Origin: Owenia fusiformis
Taxonomy: Eukaryota > Annelida > Polychaeta > Sabellida > Oweniidae
Assembly: GCA_903813345.2 (NCBI GenBank)
Contig: CAIIXF020000005.1
Coordinates: forward strand, 32,675,375-32,739,374
Length of the DNA stretch: 64,000 bases
Direction: 5' to 3'
Under the pieces are notes generated by a model. That model saw only the letters and a program-made list of their open reading frames with translations, searched no databases and had not been told where the DNA came from. Below, piece after piece: positions 49,502 through 62,936 of the stretch; positions within the stretch are counted from its first letter, which is position 1, and each line of letters begins with the position of its first letter. The translations under genes were made by a program, and so were the position numbers.

Positions 49502-51129
49502 CCTTGTACTATTATAGCTAATATTATATTTAACAAATATGAATAAAATCCTAGTCTCTAACAGCTTGTGTCACAAGGGCTTGTAGGTAGATTTATAAAA
49601 ATCTGGTAGATTTATAAAAATCTGTTCACTGGTATTTGAGTTATCACTCGGACTCGGACTGACGAGTTCCGTCATTGCAGTGCAAAATCTCATTAGTTTT
49701 TGAAAACAAGATTCTTAAGATTCATTATTATTTCCACATATCGTCTTACTTAAGATGAATGTATCCATTAAGTGGTGATGGAAAGGATTCATGATTATAC
49801 ATGACGAGTCCCGACTGAAAAACAACATTCCCATTTGTCAGTATCCAGGCTTGTTATGTTTGTCAACTTTATTAGTTCCCAGTCGTAGCCTATCAATTTG
49901 AATTATTTGAAAACATGGAAACAAACCAACGTTTACTTTCCTAGATTGATATTTACGAAATGAGTTACCGAGAAAAAAGTCTTATTTAGTACAAGTTAAC
50001 AAGTAATTCAACTGAGCTTCGTTTGCATTGTTGGCCCGATCCAATGGTATTGTTCTGGAGTAAGCGTTTCAGTGTCTACTTCTATCCCTTTGTGATGTGG
50101 GTGACGCATATCTAGAGATCAATCTAAATGAAGTTCTTTTATATGGTACACTTCTTCGACCGGTTATCTTGACTTCACGACCTTTTTGGCAGAAACGTTT
50201 GTCAGCATCATGTATTTCAGAAAATCAAAGGTTTTGCGAACAAATAGTTCACTTGCAAGACGCCAGAATCCTCAATATAGTTTCCCACTTTGTGACGTAG
50301 ACGGATAAGTTAAAAAGAGTAGATGCTTAAACGTTTTTCAACATCCGTTTACGCATCAAAAGTGAGGCCTTATGATTCTAGGCCTAATTCTATTGTCTTG
50401 TGAATTATTCGTTCGCAAACGCTTAGAATACTACATATGAACATAAGCTAACGCACGTATTGTGCAATAAAGCTCGTGAGGATTCTGCCCTTATCTAGTA
50501 AATATTCATGGAAAAAGAAATTTCGCACCTTCGAGATTGCGCTATTTTGTTACCGAAACGGATCCGTTTTTGAAGAGCTCCACCACAGTAATTTTGTGTT
50601 GTAATTTGGAAATAAATTCATACATTTGTGTCACATTTCAGCTCCGAGTATGGAAAAATATGAAGCCCATGCCTTCGCAGGTCCTCTTGCGAAATCTTTC
50701 AAGTCTTTAAGTTAGGACTCTAGAGCTCGTCATCTATTGAAATTCTAAATACCCGGTTACTCACAAGAAAAGGTCAATATTGGAAATATTCATACAGATT
50801 CATCACCACTAGAATCCTTGGACCAACCCCTCTTTTACACGGTTGGAACTTGACATGTTTCACTAGTTTTCTTCCCAAGAAAATATTTTTCCAAGAAAGA
50901 GCAAAATATCTCAGTGGGCGATAAAGTTAATAGGTTCTAATTTGTATGATATTTCAGTGTTATGTCCTTAATATGCAGATGTTTGCAAAAGCTTTTAGCG
51001 AAAAGTGAATCTTTATTATTAGTAAAGTAGGGGGATTGTAAAATCTTGAAATAACCTATATAACAAAACATAAGAAAGCTTTATAAAGATTCATATGAAT
51101 GCCGATAATCGTTTTGTAGAACATCGACA
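49502..51129. other. Intergenic, no gene or repeat supported
   Basis: AT-rich with many stops. An imperfect tandem TGTAGGTAGATTTATAAAAA lies at about 49581-49620. Nothing else seen. Confidence 0.5.
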
Positions 51130-51131
51130 TA

Positions 51132-51658
51132 CATTCCCCTCCATAAGTTTGACAACCTTCGTTACGTGTTAAAACTCCTCTATGTGTGTATTTGTACTTT
51201 TGTAACATGCAAAGAAAAATCTGATAATGAAGGTACGTGGAGATGCAAATTGACTTTATTTTCAATACCTCAAATTATTTCAATAATTTTCTTCAATAAC
51301 AATATGTCGAAAATTGATGACATTCCAATCTAAACCAATGGGAAATGGTGAGTTCGGGTCAAATCAGATTAAAAAACATGACCAAAAGTTATTTCGATAC
51401 AAATCAAATTGTGTAACTTTTTGCATGATAAGTTTAGTTTACTTTGTGAACATTAAAGTTACAGAGCCTCAAAGTCAATCTTAAGAATCATTTTCACCTC
51501 CTGTGTTATTTTAAAGTTTAAAGGTATAGGAAATAGTCCAATTGCATCTCCGCCTTTATCAATAGTTTTTTTCTTTGCAGGTTATGAAAATATAAATTCA
51601 AACTTAGAGAGGCTTTAACAGGTAAGCCTATGGGTTGCCAAACTTATGGAGGGGAGTG
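51132..51658. mobile_element. Tc1/mariner-type foldback MITE, copy 3 (527 bp, internally deleted)
   Basis: Begins CATTCCCCTCCATAAGTTTG and ends CTTATGGAGGGGAGTG with TA on both sides (51130-51131, 51659-51660). It shares ACGTGTTAAAACTCCTCTATG and GTCGAAAATTGATGA with the copies at 13136 and 19179 but is about 350 bp shorter. Confidence 0.88.
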
Positions 51659-51659
51659 T

Positions 51660-53865
51660 AAGCAATATTACTACTTATTATTCTATACGGTATATCAAGA
51701 TGAAGAAAGATGCAAGGAATCCATACCTGAGTGTGAAGTATTAATAGAAACAAGTATAATTTGTACGTAACTAACGTAACGAATGTTGTATGCGGAATCT
51801 AGGTAATTATAACGCCAATTATGAATTATGGGCAAGCTTCTTGTCTTACCAAATGGTAATATGAACTCATGACAACACACCTGAACAATGCAAATTAACG
51901 CTGACTCAATAGAAAGGTAACGCTGCATCCAGGCCAAGAGGGGGGGGGGGGGTACTCCCATATATTTGGGTCCCATTTTGGAAAAAAAATTACCTCGTTG
52001 TGGGTCTATTTTTGAAATAAAAACCCTAGATGTGGGACGTGGGTCCATTTTTAGATAAAAATTCCTTAGATGTTGGTAGATATTTTGAATCTCAGCGACA
52101 CCCCCTGTGCAAAACGTTGACCAGTGACCCCATCCGGTACCCAGGCCAGGATGAAGTTAGGAATGGTTATTCATCCTAGCAAGAGCAGTACTATGTATCT
52201 ATCGTCCCGACATATTTTATAAATGCCAAATAAATATAAGTTTATTGACTTCTGTCTATAAACACTGATGAAACAATGATGTAGCCTTTAATTTGATATA
52301 CGTCTTTAGCATGCTTTATAAACATTTATTTTCCCAAGTGAATTACTAAATGCTAATTGCTCGTCTAAACTGTAACCAGAAATCGTGCTCACTGGCCATA
52401 ATTCTTTATTTAGTCATAATTGTTGTTTACAACCTATCCTTCTATTTATAATTCCAAATGACGTTCATTACGTAGAGAATCTAAATTTAGACCAAAATGA
52501 CAGTCTCCTGACACATTCTCCCGTGTCCTCACTGTCCTGTCAACTGAAATGACGTTATGGCTTTATTTTTTAATTTCGAAGTATAGGATTTCTCATATTT
52601 CATAGTTACTTAGGTATTCATAATTATATCATGCTTAAAACTACCCTGCGTGCAGAGTCTAGTATAAACTTCCAAGACGAGGCAGCTTTCTTTTAAAGAA
52701 GTGAAGTCGAACGAATGCAAAGGGTAAACTAAAATGGTAGTTTTGTAACCAATGGTAAATATCATTTTTGCAAATTCTCTCTCACACCATTGAGCACGGC
52801 TTCTTTAACATGACAACGGTGCCCTATTTTACTATCATTCATAACAGTTTTAGAAACAAATCAATATTTCAATTTTTAAGAATGCATATTGTTCGTATTC
52901 AAACATTAAAGATATATTTTTCTTTCAATTTATTTGAAGTCATGCAGAGTTTTCTTTAATACAAGCATGGGCTTTCAAAAAAATTGAAAGCCCATGATAC
53001 AAGTGACTTATTTAATAATCTAGTTCTCCTATCCCTGGTTTCTCGTTTTCATTCAAATATTTCCAAATACTTTTGATTGCATTACAAGTTATAAAGAAAT
53101 GTTCAATATCTTCCCATTCATTACATAGTTTACACAAATCAGATTCTTCTGGGTTATATTTTTTTCACAAACCACAAACCTATAATCGATTGTTAACGGA
53201 TTCTTACCTTGATACTCAAAACGAGGTTCAGTAACAATATCCGATTCGTCGTTTCTATACGAGGATAAGAACATGATAACTACACTTTAATTATGGAATA
53301 AAAAGAACAACCTATATGATATGATATGATTTTTATCCACTCGTGATTATTGATAGCAACACTCTCTCACTAGTACATAATCTATCCATTCGAGAATCAT
53401 GTCACATTTATGTCTCATATTACCATTTCTCACTGTAGTATTTCTTACATAGTTAAATTATGATTTAAAAGAGAGTTTAATTAACCACGGGCGAGCAGAG
53501 GGGGAGAAACACCAGGGTTCAAAGATGACATACGCTTACAATGTAAATCTGTATTGAGATGACATCGTCACTGATTGGTCAAAAGTCGACAAACAAATGA
53601 CGTCATCAATGGCGGTTTCAAAATTTTCGAAATACGCTTCGAATAATATTACGTTCATTTCTGGCGTGTTAACCAATACCATAGCTTCTCATTTCACATC
53701 AAGATAAGGAAAGGTGTACAGAATATGCCTATATCAATTAAAACATCCCATCGAAGTGTAGTATTTGATAACTAGCCGATGAAAATTCGAACGAACGATG
53801 GTGGTAAGCAAGAGACGTAATTATGTCTGTCATCTTTAAACTCTGGGGCTTTCCCTCCTCTTACG
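51660..53865. other. Intergenic with minor repeats
   Basis: A G-run with GGTACTCCCATATATTTGGG at about 51938-51970 and its degenerate partner CCGGTACCCAGGCCAGGATG near 52133-52152 may be a decayed element. A perfect hairpin, CATGGGCTTTCAA and TTGAAAGCCCATG, lies at about 52968-52997. No gene seen. Confidence 0.45.
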
Positions 53866-54046
53866 GGCGAGTAGCCAGGATTTGCCAAGGGGAAGTTCAC
53901 TTTTTGAAACACTCCAGGGGGTTCACTTCCCAAAATGGCCCAAATCACTAGAAAGGAATGGTGAAATGGTGCTCGGAATGGTGAAATAATGCATGCTTTT
54001 GGCCGGGGGGGGGCTCGAATCCACGACCCCCCTGGTTACGGCCCTG
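53866..54046. mobile_element. MITE related to the GTAGCCAGG family
   Basis: GGGCGAGTAGCCAGG at the left pairs loosely with CCTGGTTACGGCCCTG at the right. The interior matches 2240-2395 (CCAGGGGGTTCACTT, ATGGTGAAATAATGCATG). Confidence 0.65.
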
Positions 54047-57000
54047 TAATTTTATTTTTTGTATTTATAGATCTGTGTGGTCAGATATATTAGCAACTTG
54101 AGTCCTAAAGAACATCGTTAAAACATTTTTTTGCAATTGGGCTCAATCTATCTTCCTTTCTACAAAGAGAATCTCTGATGTTTCTCTATACAAGTGCACA
54201 TGCCGATTTTCCGAATTACATTTTTATGCTGAATCAGTTTTTCATCTTACTTATTTGTCTTCTGTTACTTCTAATGCTTCATTTTGTCATGAATAATGAT
54301 TCTAGAATATAATGAACCACCTTGCCGGGCCAGTTATAGGGGTTTTATTGCTAGTTTAGAAGGCGTTCATTTTACTATATCGACCTGAGAAATGTGTGAC
54401 GTCATAGTGGCGGTCCATATGGACCGGTCTAGAATATATTCTGGACCGGCAATTTTCCCCGGGAAATTAGATTGCCCTTAGAAATGACGTTATTGTACTA
54501 TTCGTCTCTTTGAAAGGCTGTATAGAACTGGCACTTGAGGCATGACTAATTATCAGTGTAAAAAAGTTGCGTCGAATATTATTCTGACAAATTTATATTT
54601 TTCTTTCAGACCCCAAATGGCTGTTACATAATTTTGTTATCTATAACCCTTAATATCTATTTATCCAATTTTAGGAACAATTGCAAAGGTGATTCCTGCA
54701 TTTCATTTAAAATATTATCCACTATTGGGCATTTTTGACCCACCCTGTAGGTAGTTTTAGGTAAATAAATAGCCCTGCTTCAATACCCTGGACTGTCTAC
54801 TCTGACAACTGTGTTACTTAGATGGAGAGCCAGGTCCACACGAATATACTTCCTTCAGATTTCGTTTCAACTCAATAGTCGAAATGATTTTCAATAATTA
54901 GTATTTTTGATCTGATTTGCTTCAAGAGCAACTGCATCAACATTTATTTGCATTAATTTGCAAAACCGATCATGTACGAGCATGTATTTGCAGACAAATA
55001 CGAAGGCAAGTCGGTTATTTAGGTTAACAAAGAATGCAATAGTACCTTGTCTCTGTTATGCTGTAGTCACATTTGCTCTGATTTTCAGTACAGCTGTAAA
55101 AGGGTAGGAGGTCCTATCAAATTATGGTCCTACTCTCCATTGATTTATATGGTGACCTAAATACAACTATTTCCCTCATTATCTTATACGCAATCAGGGC
55201 CAGTAAGGGCCGTTATGAAAGGGGACCATAATCCCTAGGGGACCATAATTTCTTTCACACCGGCGCCCGGCCGATGGTTTTGTCGATGTTGAAGATCGGA
55301 GCAAATGTGACCACGGCCTTAGTTATGCAGACTTGAGATGCTCGAATCCTTTTCATTTACATATCTAGGCAACTATAAAATGTACAAAAATTCAATAAAA
55401 AGAATTATGGATTCAGGAGCCCATTTATAAGAATGAGACCACGTAGTGTTTATTGAAAATATAACATTGACGCAGGATTATCTTCGCAATAAAACCAACA
55501 GACTCTGTAGGAATCTGTAGGAGACAATATACACCCCATGGAATACACGGAAATATAACAAAGCACTCTTTCAATCTCTCAAAGTTGAACACAATAATAC
55601 TTTCTCAATGCACTTCTCAGTCCAGGATGAAAATACAAATGGCTACCAAATTGAGTGGAAAAAGTAGATCTGAGAGTCCAGTCTTGCAACAAGTACCACA
55701 AGAGTTAGACCATGGTAATGAGGTGAATGGGGCTATTATACAAACAGAATCAAATTATTTGAGAGTGTATGCAAAACGGCTAAAGTGCATCCCCATCTCT
55801 AAAACATATACCCATGCACATATATGAGGGGAGGGGTGAACCAGGAGACTTGGTAAGGACTTATTCAACTCTCCCCTTTGTATATTGCGAATCATGTTGA
55901 TTGTTACAAAATAATGAGGTTTGGAGGATGACAATTTTTTCATCCTTGGTTTGGGGGCATTTCATCTCAGCACCACTTGGCATTCCATACAGATCAACCT
56001 GATCATATTAGAATGATTAGATATCAAAACAATTAGCTTTGCCTTGAACCGACTAATGAAGCAAAGACAGCCTGAGAGGAGATTGATCAAACAGGATTCT
56101 GCAATTAGATATAAGCCCTATCAAGCATTGGCCTCTTCCTGCCCTGATACAGGCTATATATGGCCTTTTTATGTTTCTCTATAGGCGGCCTCCAGCAACA
56201 GCGCTTCATAGCATCTTTATAATAGATTTTCTTCACTTTCAATAGATTTCTTTCTTGATAAATACCATACTACTAAGGAAAAATAACAAAGCATAGCCGA
56301 GGGTTGAATATTGGTGTAGTTAAATAATATATTTTATATTTCTTCACAGCAGTCGGTGAGCTCAAAGGATATTAAGGGAGGTAAGGGAGGGCGAGCGGAA
56401 TAGACACCAAATATCGCCCCTCTTGATCCGCCTAACTGGTATCATCATTATCCGACAATATCAAATGAACGGTGAATACAGTCGATTCGTGTTTAATAAA
56501 CCTCGTTCTTGAGATGATGTTATACTGTTGGATAATGATGACATAATTGACTGAATGTCTCAATATGTACGATTAATACTTCATTTACACATAGCGGCTA
56601 AGCATGATAGATGACATTCCGGCCAATATCTATATTTACTTAAGGATTTAAGCCATGGAATCAGTGCAATGTGGAATGACCATTCATTGGGTGTTGCTTT
56701 CCAAAATTTGCACGAGATGCGGAGCATCTAGTGTTAATTTTAGAAAGCAAGATCTGAAAGGTATAGTCACAATGACACAATAACACAATTTGCATTGAGT
56801 ATTGGGCTTAAATTTTTCTTGTAGTCGCGAATGCAAATAGCGGCTAGCGGCTACCGGATTAACCTTCTATTTTATGATCGATTTAATCCGGTAGCATCCT
56901 TGGTCCAAGGGTATTTCACTTCTTTCGAATTTAAGCATAAATGAAGTTCTTTGAAGAAGGATGTCCGGTAGCACACAGGCGTTAGTTGCATTAGCGAATA

Positions 57001-58345
57001 CAAGGCTAGTCTTACCGTGCCCGACTCAACTCCACGAGCATTTTGCTTGATGCATTGCTGTTTTATATGTCTTACATGTATATAGTTTTGTTATAATTTG
57101 AACATTTATTTTTCATTAATGTATATATTATTTGTATCTCCATTTTATTATGGGCTATAACGATATACAATACAACAGATCTAGACGAACGGTAGCTTTG
57201 GCCTTGATTTGGATCCCGTGACCTAGATTCAGGGAAATTGATTTTCTCATCAATTTCATAAGTTTTTTGCCGTTCTGTTCCCTTCCCTGTTAGCGTTTTA
57301 CCCACACCGTGATCAAAATTACACTCTCATTCTTACATGTTCTTCAGATTGGTTATTGAATAAAAAAACAGTTTTCTTCTATTCCCAACTTTTATTATTT
57401 GAAATCACACAACATTGCGAATCATATCTGAATCCTTTATTAACTTTATTAAAACTGAACCGCGAAGAGCTTCAGTTTAGTTTCAATGATTTCAGAGTTT
57501 TTTATTGTGAACTAAAAGAGTGAAGACGAAGCCCTCTTTTTAAGAAGCGTATATTTTGTCTTGTGTGAAAAAGATTTTTCGGACTGCCCGAGTCAACCCT
57601 TTGTGTGTCTCCAATAACCATATAGTGCCCGTTAATCTATGGCACGAAAGCCATAATACTCCATGAACCATCATTTGGTCAACAAATCACCTCATCAGAA
57701 CTGATTATGCATGATTCTCAACGTTCTTAGAAAACAGAAAAACAGAAAAAGAATGATAATTGCATTACTGACTGAATTCCTATTTGTAATAAAGACTGGA
57801 GAAATTAAAAGATAACGGATGGATGTGGATATTCTCTCTGACAGTAATTATAGGCTTAAAGCCCCCTAGAGTCGGATGTGCTTTATGTGTGTTCGAGTCA
57901 GTAGAGACAATATATCCCCTAGACATCCACTAGACTCTAGAGTATAACAGCTTTTATTGACATTGAATAACCACACCATCAGAACGAAAGCAAGTGCATC
58001 AATTGCTTCCATTGCCTCATGTCACGTAAACAAGATGTAAATAACCGAAACCAATTAATCTGTCTATTTTATTCCGGTTTTGTTTTTAATTTTTACCTGA
58101 TTTATATTAATTTACTTCTCTTGTGTAGCAAAAATTGCAACGACGTTCGGACACGGAGTATCCATGCATGAAGTGTTGGTAGCAGTAGATGAAGAAAACA
58201 ATCGCGTCGTGTTCCTGGTTGTTAGAGTAGATAGTCCAGGATCTTGAGGCAAGACTATTTTGAACCCTGACAATACGTATCTTGATTCACAATGTTTCCG
58301 TTGCTCCAATGGTGTTATATGGCAGCTTGGAAGTCGAAGATGAAC
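54047..58345. other. Intergenic apart from one MITE; hairpins and a possible orphan exon
   Basis: Besides the element at 55066-55311 this stretch holds a GGTCCATATGGACC palindrome with a CCGGTCTAGAATATATTCTG hairpin at about 54413-54450, and a possible small MITE at about 56826-56999 with an inner CTACCGGATTAA/TTAATCCGGTAG stem. 58129-58247 is a 39-codon open stretch after a good acceptor (CTTCTCTTGTGTAG), ending in TGA; no partner exon was found. Confidence 0.4.
55066..55311. mobile_element. MITE with GTCACATTTGCTC termini, copy 2 (246 bp)
   Basis: GTCACATTTGCTCTGATTTT at the left pairs with GATCGGAGCAAATGTGAC at the right. GGCCGATGGTTTTGTCGA near the right end corresponds to the GGCCGATTGAGTATTTTGTT arm of copy 1. 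Confidence 0.8.
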
Positions 58346-58350
58346 AATAT

Positions 58351-59181
58351 CACAGGCTGGTATCGAAAGATTTGTCCGCTGTGACGGAGCATGCTATTTT
58401 TTCATAAAAACACTAAGAATGCTTCACGATTTATTTTTTAACTCATGTGTTTCGTTATATCAAAGAAAATTATTTACTCCATGGAATGGATATATCATTT
58501 GCGGGTAACCTTCACTTGTTTGAAGTTCAATAACGCTAGGAGTAAAAGCTATTAAAAACGGCGCCAGAGTATCAAATTCTAAAATGTACAATTTCTTTTT
58601 TAACTTTTTAATGGCATGATATAGTGACAAGATAATATTAAAAAATATGTTTCATCATAACTCTGAATGTATTAATGAGATATTAATGCATTGGGTCTTT
58701 TTAATTTTTTTTATAAAAAATAATATTAATATTTTTTGTCCGCTGTGACGGAGCATTTTCACAGTTCACATTGCAACTGCTCCGTCACAGCGGACAAAAA
58801 AATTAAGCATTATTTTTTAATAAAATAATTAAAAAGACCAAATAAATCAACATCTCATTATACCTTCATTGTTATGCTGAAACCATGTGTAAATATTATC
58901 GTGTCACTATATCGTGCCATTAGAAAGTTAAACAAGAAATGGTTCATTTTGAAGTATGATACCCCGGTGCCATTTTCAATAGCTTTTCTTCCCAGCGTAA
59001 TTGGAGTTCAAACAGAAGTGAAAGTTACCAGCGAATGATATAGCCATTTCATGGAGTAGGTAATTTTCTTTGGTATAACGAAACATATGAGTTAAAAAAT
59101 AAATCGTGAAGTATTCTTAGTGTTTTTATAAAAAATAACATGCTCCGTCACAGCGGACAAATATTTCGATACCAGCCTGTG
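58351..59181. mobile_element. 831-bp foldback element with GTCCGCTGTGACGGAGCA motif, AATAT target duplication
   Basis: CACAGGCTGGTATCGAAA at the left and its inverse at the right, flanked by AATAT (58346-58350, 59182-59186). The arms are about 400 bp and nearly meet in the middle. CCGCTGTGACGGAGCA lies near each outer end and twice at the centre, always mirrored. No ORF. A second copy begins at 63513. Confidence 0.9.
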
Positions 59182-59186
59182 AATAT

Positions 59187-59939
59187 AGGCGTATCAGAAA
59201 ATGATATGATCTAAAATAAATCTGATAGGTGTTCATTATCTTCAATATCTACCAATTCAAATATTACTTATGGAGATTACTTTCTGAATATAATTCTGAG
59301 GCCCAGAAATAAGATACGAAACTATTGCTTTAGTTGTCTTTTAGTATGATGAGAACTATGAGAATCATCTAAAAGATAAATTATTTAACGACATTCGTAC
59401 ATATACATGTACGCTTAATTTGGGTGACGCTGAAAACGATTGATAAATGGTCATGATGGGATATAAGACAAGGGACGTGATTCTAAACATTTTATTACTG
59501 CATTCCCGGAAATAACATTACAATATAATGGCGATATCATTTCCAAGAAATTAAAAGTATGATCGGTGGTTGGGCGTACTAATGATGGTGAGAACTATCA
59601 TTTATAACTACTAAATTCAATTAGTATCTCAGCCGTCCACCTGGTCATCAATCGTAGTCACGTAAGCTAGAAGTCATTGCTGGATATGTTGCTATTGGAA
59701 ATTGGTCATGGCGTTTTACACGAATATCAATCTTTTGGACCATAAAAGAACCTGGTTCAAAAGGTTGTCTCATCAGTTTCTCATAAAAAACAAAATCAAC
59801 TTTTACGAGGGCCATTTGGTGTATTGTCAAAAAATATCTTAACCAAAAATAAAACATTAGAAAGTGCCGCAAGAAATCAACAAAATGGTCGATTCTGAAT
59901 TTCCACATTTCAACTATCTTATGGCAACGAGGAAAAGGA
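59187..59939. other. Intergenic, no gene seen
   Basis: AT-rich, no supported feature. Confidence 0.5.
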
Positions 59940-59948
59940 CCAAATATG

Positions 59949-62296
59949 GGAATGTACTAAAAACCCTTCGACCTACGACCCTTCGACCCTACGACTTACT
60001 GGGTGTCAAGAATTTTTGGAATATATTTTAATATTGAAAAACCCTTCGACCTCTGATTTCCCAGTCCAGTTTACTAAATGATTACGTATAGTTCCAACTT
60101 GAGCTCCCTGTAGGATTTAATCTACCTACAGCTTGTTAACTGTTAAAAATAGCAAGAACATAACTTCGACATATGAGTGTTACCTGATGAATGGGACCCT
60201 CACACGCCTTCCAAATGGTAGAAAACGAACTCTAGTGTAACTACATCACCTTATCTTTCCGTCTGATCAACAATAAGTACAGTTATACAAGAAATGTAAA
60301 TGAAGTGAAAATATTCCCAAAAATTTTCCGAAAGGCATGTCATTCCGGAAGTTATGATACGTTAGGGTGTCACTACGGTAAATCATTGAAAAATATTGAA
60401 AAAAATCACAAAATTCAAGTTCTGGTATGAGGTTCCATATCCATCCGCCAAAAGGTATATAGTCCATTTAAAAACTTGTGGTTTTGTACTAAATAACGCC
60501 ATAGTTGACTTCTAGGGTACCTAGTATGCCACTATTTTGTATCAAAATATAGAGGAGGAGTTCAACTTTCATTTAAATTACGAAATAGCGATGTAGGTCA
60601 AAATATAGTTCCGGCGTGAGCATGTTTACTACGCGTTGCCTGTCATCTCAGAATTGAGGAAATGGTAGCAAACGTAAGTTACAATAAATGGACGCTGATA
60701 TCTCAATAAGTAACCGGACTCCCTATAATTTGATGTAGATCAATCGAACCCCTATATGAACAGGTACATTTTGATATCTAACACTATTGGGGGGGGGGGG
60801 GGGGGTAAGCGTTTTATAGTTGATCACGAACGCCATATGTGTAAAGTATTGTTCTGAATTTTCGAATTTGGTGTTGGATTACGGTACTCACACCTTCTGG
60901 GGTACATATCGCCATTTTCGAACAAATTAGCCCATACAATGACTATATTTCTGCAATCCCCTATACATAACCTTCATCTCGACACTATATTTAACATAGG
61001 GTTTGGGTCTCGATTTTTAAATATCACTATGCCAACATAGGGACTTATTTTTAGGTAAAATCTCTGCTTCACCGATGAAAATTAACGAATAAAGTAGTTC
61101 CTGTTTACGGGACCATATTCTTGAGATTTTTTTCTAAAAATGGCACATTTAAAAAGAACTTGGCCCCTGCTTTACATACATACCTCAAATGCCCACAGTA
61201 CATACACTTAAACCTACTATACACACCATTGAAGTTAGCATAGCTTCCGTTTTTAAAGTTTTAAAAAACACCCGGAAGTGGTATTTACCGTAATAACACC
61301 TTATATTACTGAACATGGGTGAATTGGAATGTTTGTTCGATGGTATTGGCCAAAAGTAGTGCGAAAATGGCCTTTTCACGTGTTGGCATAAAGTTTTGAT
61401 GACATTTAAAGACACAGTTCCTCCTTCCCGTACATTATCCGTCATGGAAATTGGCATACCAGCGCAAAGATCTTTGTTTTGTGGTGAAGAAAAGCTATCA
61501 AACATTGTCTGAAGAGCAAATTTATCTCCGTAATTCAACTTTTAGCATGGCGACCTTGACCTTGAAAAAATATAATAGCCATTTGGGCGATAATAGGTGA
61601 TTCAAAAGAAAAATTAATGCTTTTTCTTAGTTTTACTTTGACCAAGCCTAGAAAAAAATCGAAGTGGTAAACCTACCCCCAAATTTTTTGACAAGTGTTC
61701 TAGATGATATCAAAGTTTAAGAAAATTAAATTTGTATATCTAGAAATATTTTAAAAATTAGTGCCATTAATGTGGGGTTTGGGTGCTTTTCGCTCTCTTT
61801 TTTAGCCCATTTCTATGGTTGCCATGGCAACTATTAGGTTTTGGTAACCATGTCAACTTGATTTTTCAAGGACATCCGCCTGATAGTAGTTGGGCCAAGT
61901 TTGATGGAAAATGGGCCTTGTTTGATATCCTGGCAGTGAGGTTGATTGTGGCAAGTAGTAAAACGCCAAACAATGGTGGAGTCATACCTGATGCTTGGAT
62001 GTTCGCATTTTATTTAGCTCTCGTAAAATGAACGAACAAACGTTCCATTTTCACGCATGTTCGGTAATATAACGTATCATAACTTCCGGAAATGACATGC
62101 CTTTCGGAAAATTTTGGGGAATATTTTCACTTCGTTTACATTTCTTGTATAACTGTACTTATTGTTGATCGGACAGAAAGAAAGATAGAAAATAGAAGGT
62201 CGAAGGGTTTTTATAAAAATATATTCCAAAAATTCTTGACACCCTGTAAGTCGTAGGTCGTAGGGTCGAAGGGTCGAAGGGTTTTTAGTACATTCC
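59949..62296. mobile_element. 2.35 kb non-autonomous element with 9-bp target duplication, Mutator-like
   Basis: GGAATGTACTAAAAACCCTT at the left is exactly inverted at the right end, flanked by a perfect 9-bp direct repeat CCAAATATG (59940-59948, 62297-62305). The inverted repeats include CCCTTCGACCCTACGAC and CTTGACACC words. A second inverted pair lies further in (about 60281-60365 against 62077-62165, with CTTCCGGAA and GGCATGTCATTCC). Long inverted repeats with a 9-bp duplication are typical of Mutator-like elements. The interior has an 18-G run at about 60788-60806 and an 82-codon stretch at 61783-62031 that I do not recognise. No transposase. Confidence 0.85.
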
Positions 62297-62936
62297 CCAA
62301 ATATGTGTAACTTTTCTTGTAAACGAGTGACACACATAAAGCAACTCGCTTTTTGAAATATAAGTAACTCACGAATCATAGATTCTTTTAGATTTTAGTG
62401 GAGTTGCAAAGAGATATAATTATGAAATTATGAAAGCACATTCTGATGAAAGCAGAAAGATGCATAAGGTGTTGTGTTTTGCTTCGATCGCTTGGTCAAG
62501 TGTGGCAATACAGTACAATCCTGCTTTTAGTTACTTTTAATGTTTTATAGCCGCCTTCAATTATTTTCTTCTAACTTACTTTGTAAGGTTTTAAAGTTGG
62601 TGAATTTGGTAGCAAAACTTAGAGTTTAATGAAGGACACTATATCACACAATTCAAAGATCAAAGCTTTAGTAGCCAACAAGCTTATTCAGCTTATTGGA
62701 TTTGTAAGATGTGATAAACATTTTGAAATGGAGGATAGCAAAAAATGATAAAATAATTTCTGAGAATACGTAAATCATAAAATGTCTCGAAGCTATAGAA
62801 TCCCTGGATTATTAACTGCGCTCGACTCATAACACCTACGAAAAAAATACCCCTGCAGAAACCATAAATCTTTTTTATATTCTTTAGATGATATCTCTGA
62901 ACAATGTGCAGTGTGAAAATATCTTTAATGTATGGA

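Noticed and set aside
52968-52997. Intrinsic terminator-like hairpin
   Set aside because: A perfect stem with an A-rich loop, but bacterial-type terminators do not apply in an animal genome and no gene ends here.
61185-62379. Transposase for the 2.35 kb Mutator-like element
   Set aside because: The open stretches inside are at most 117 codons, and none shows a DDE motif or zinc finger; the element is non-autonomous.
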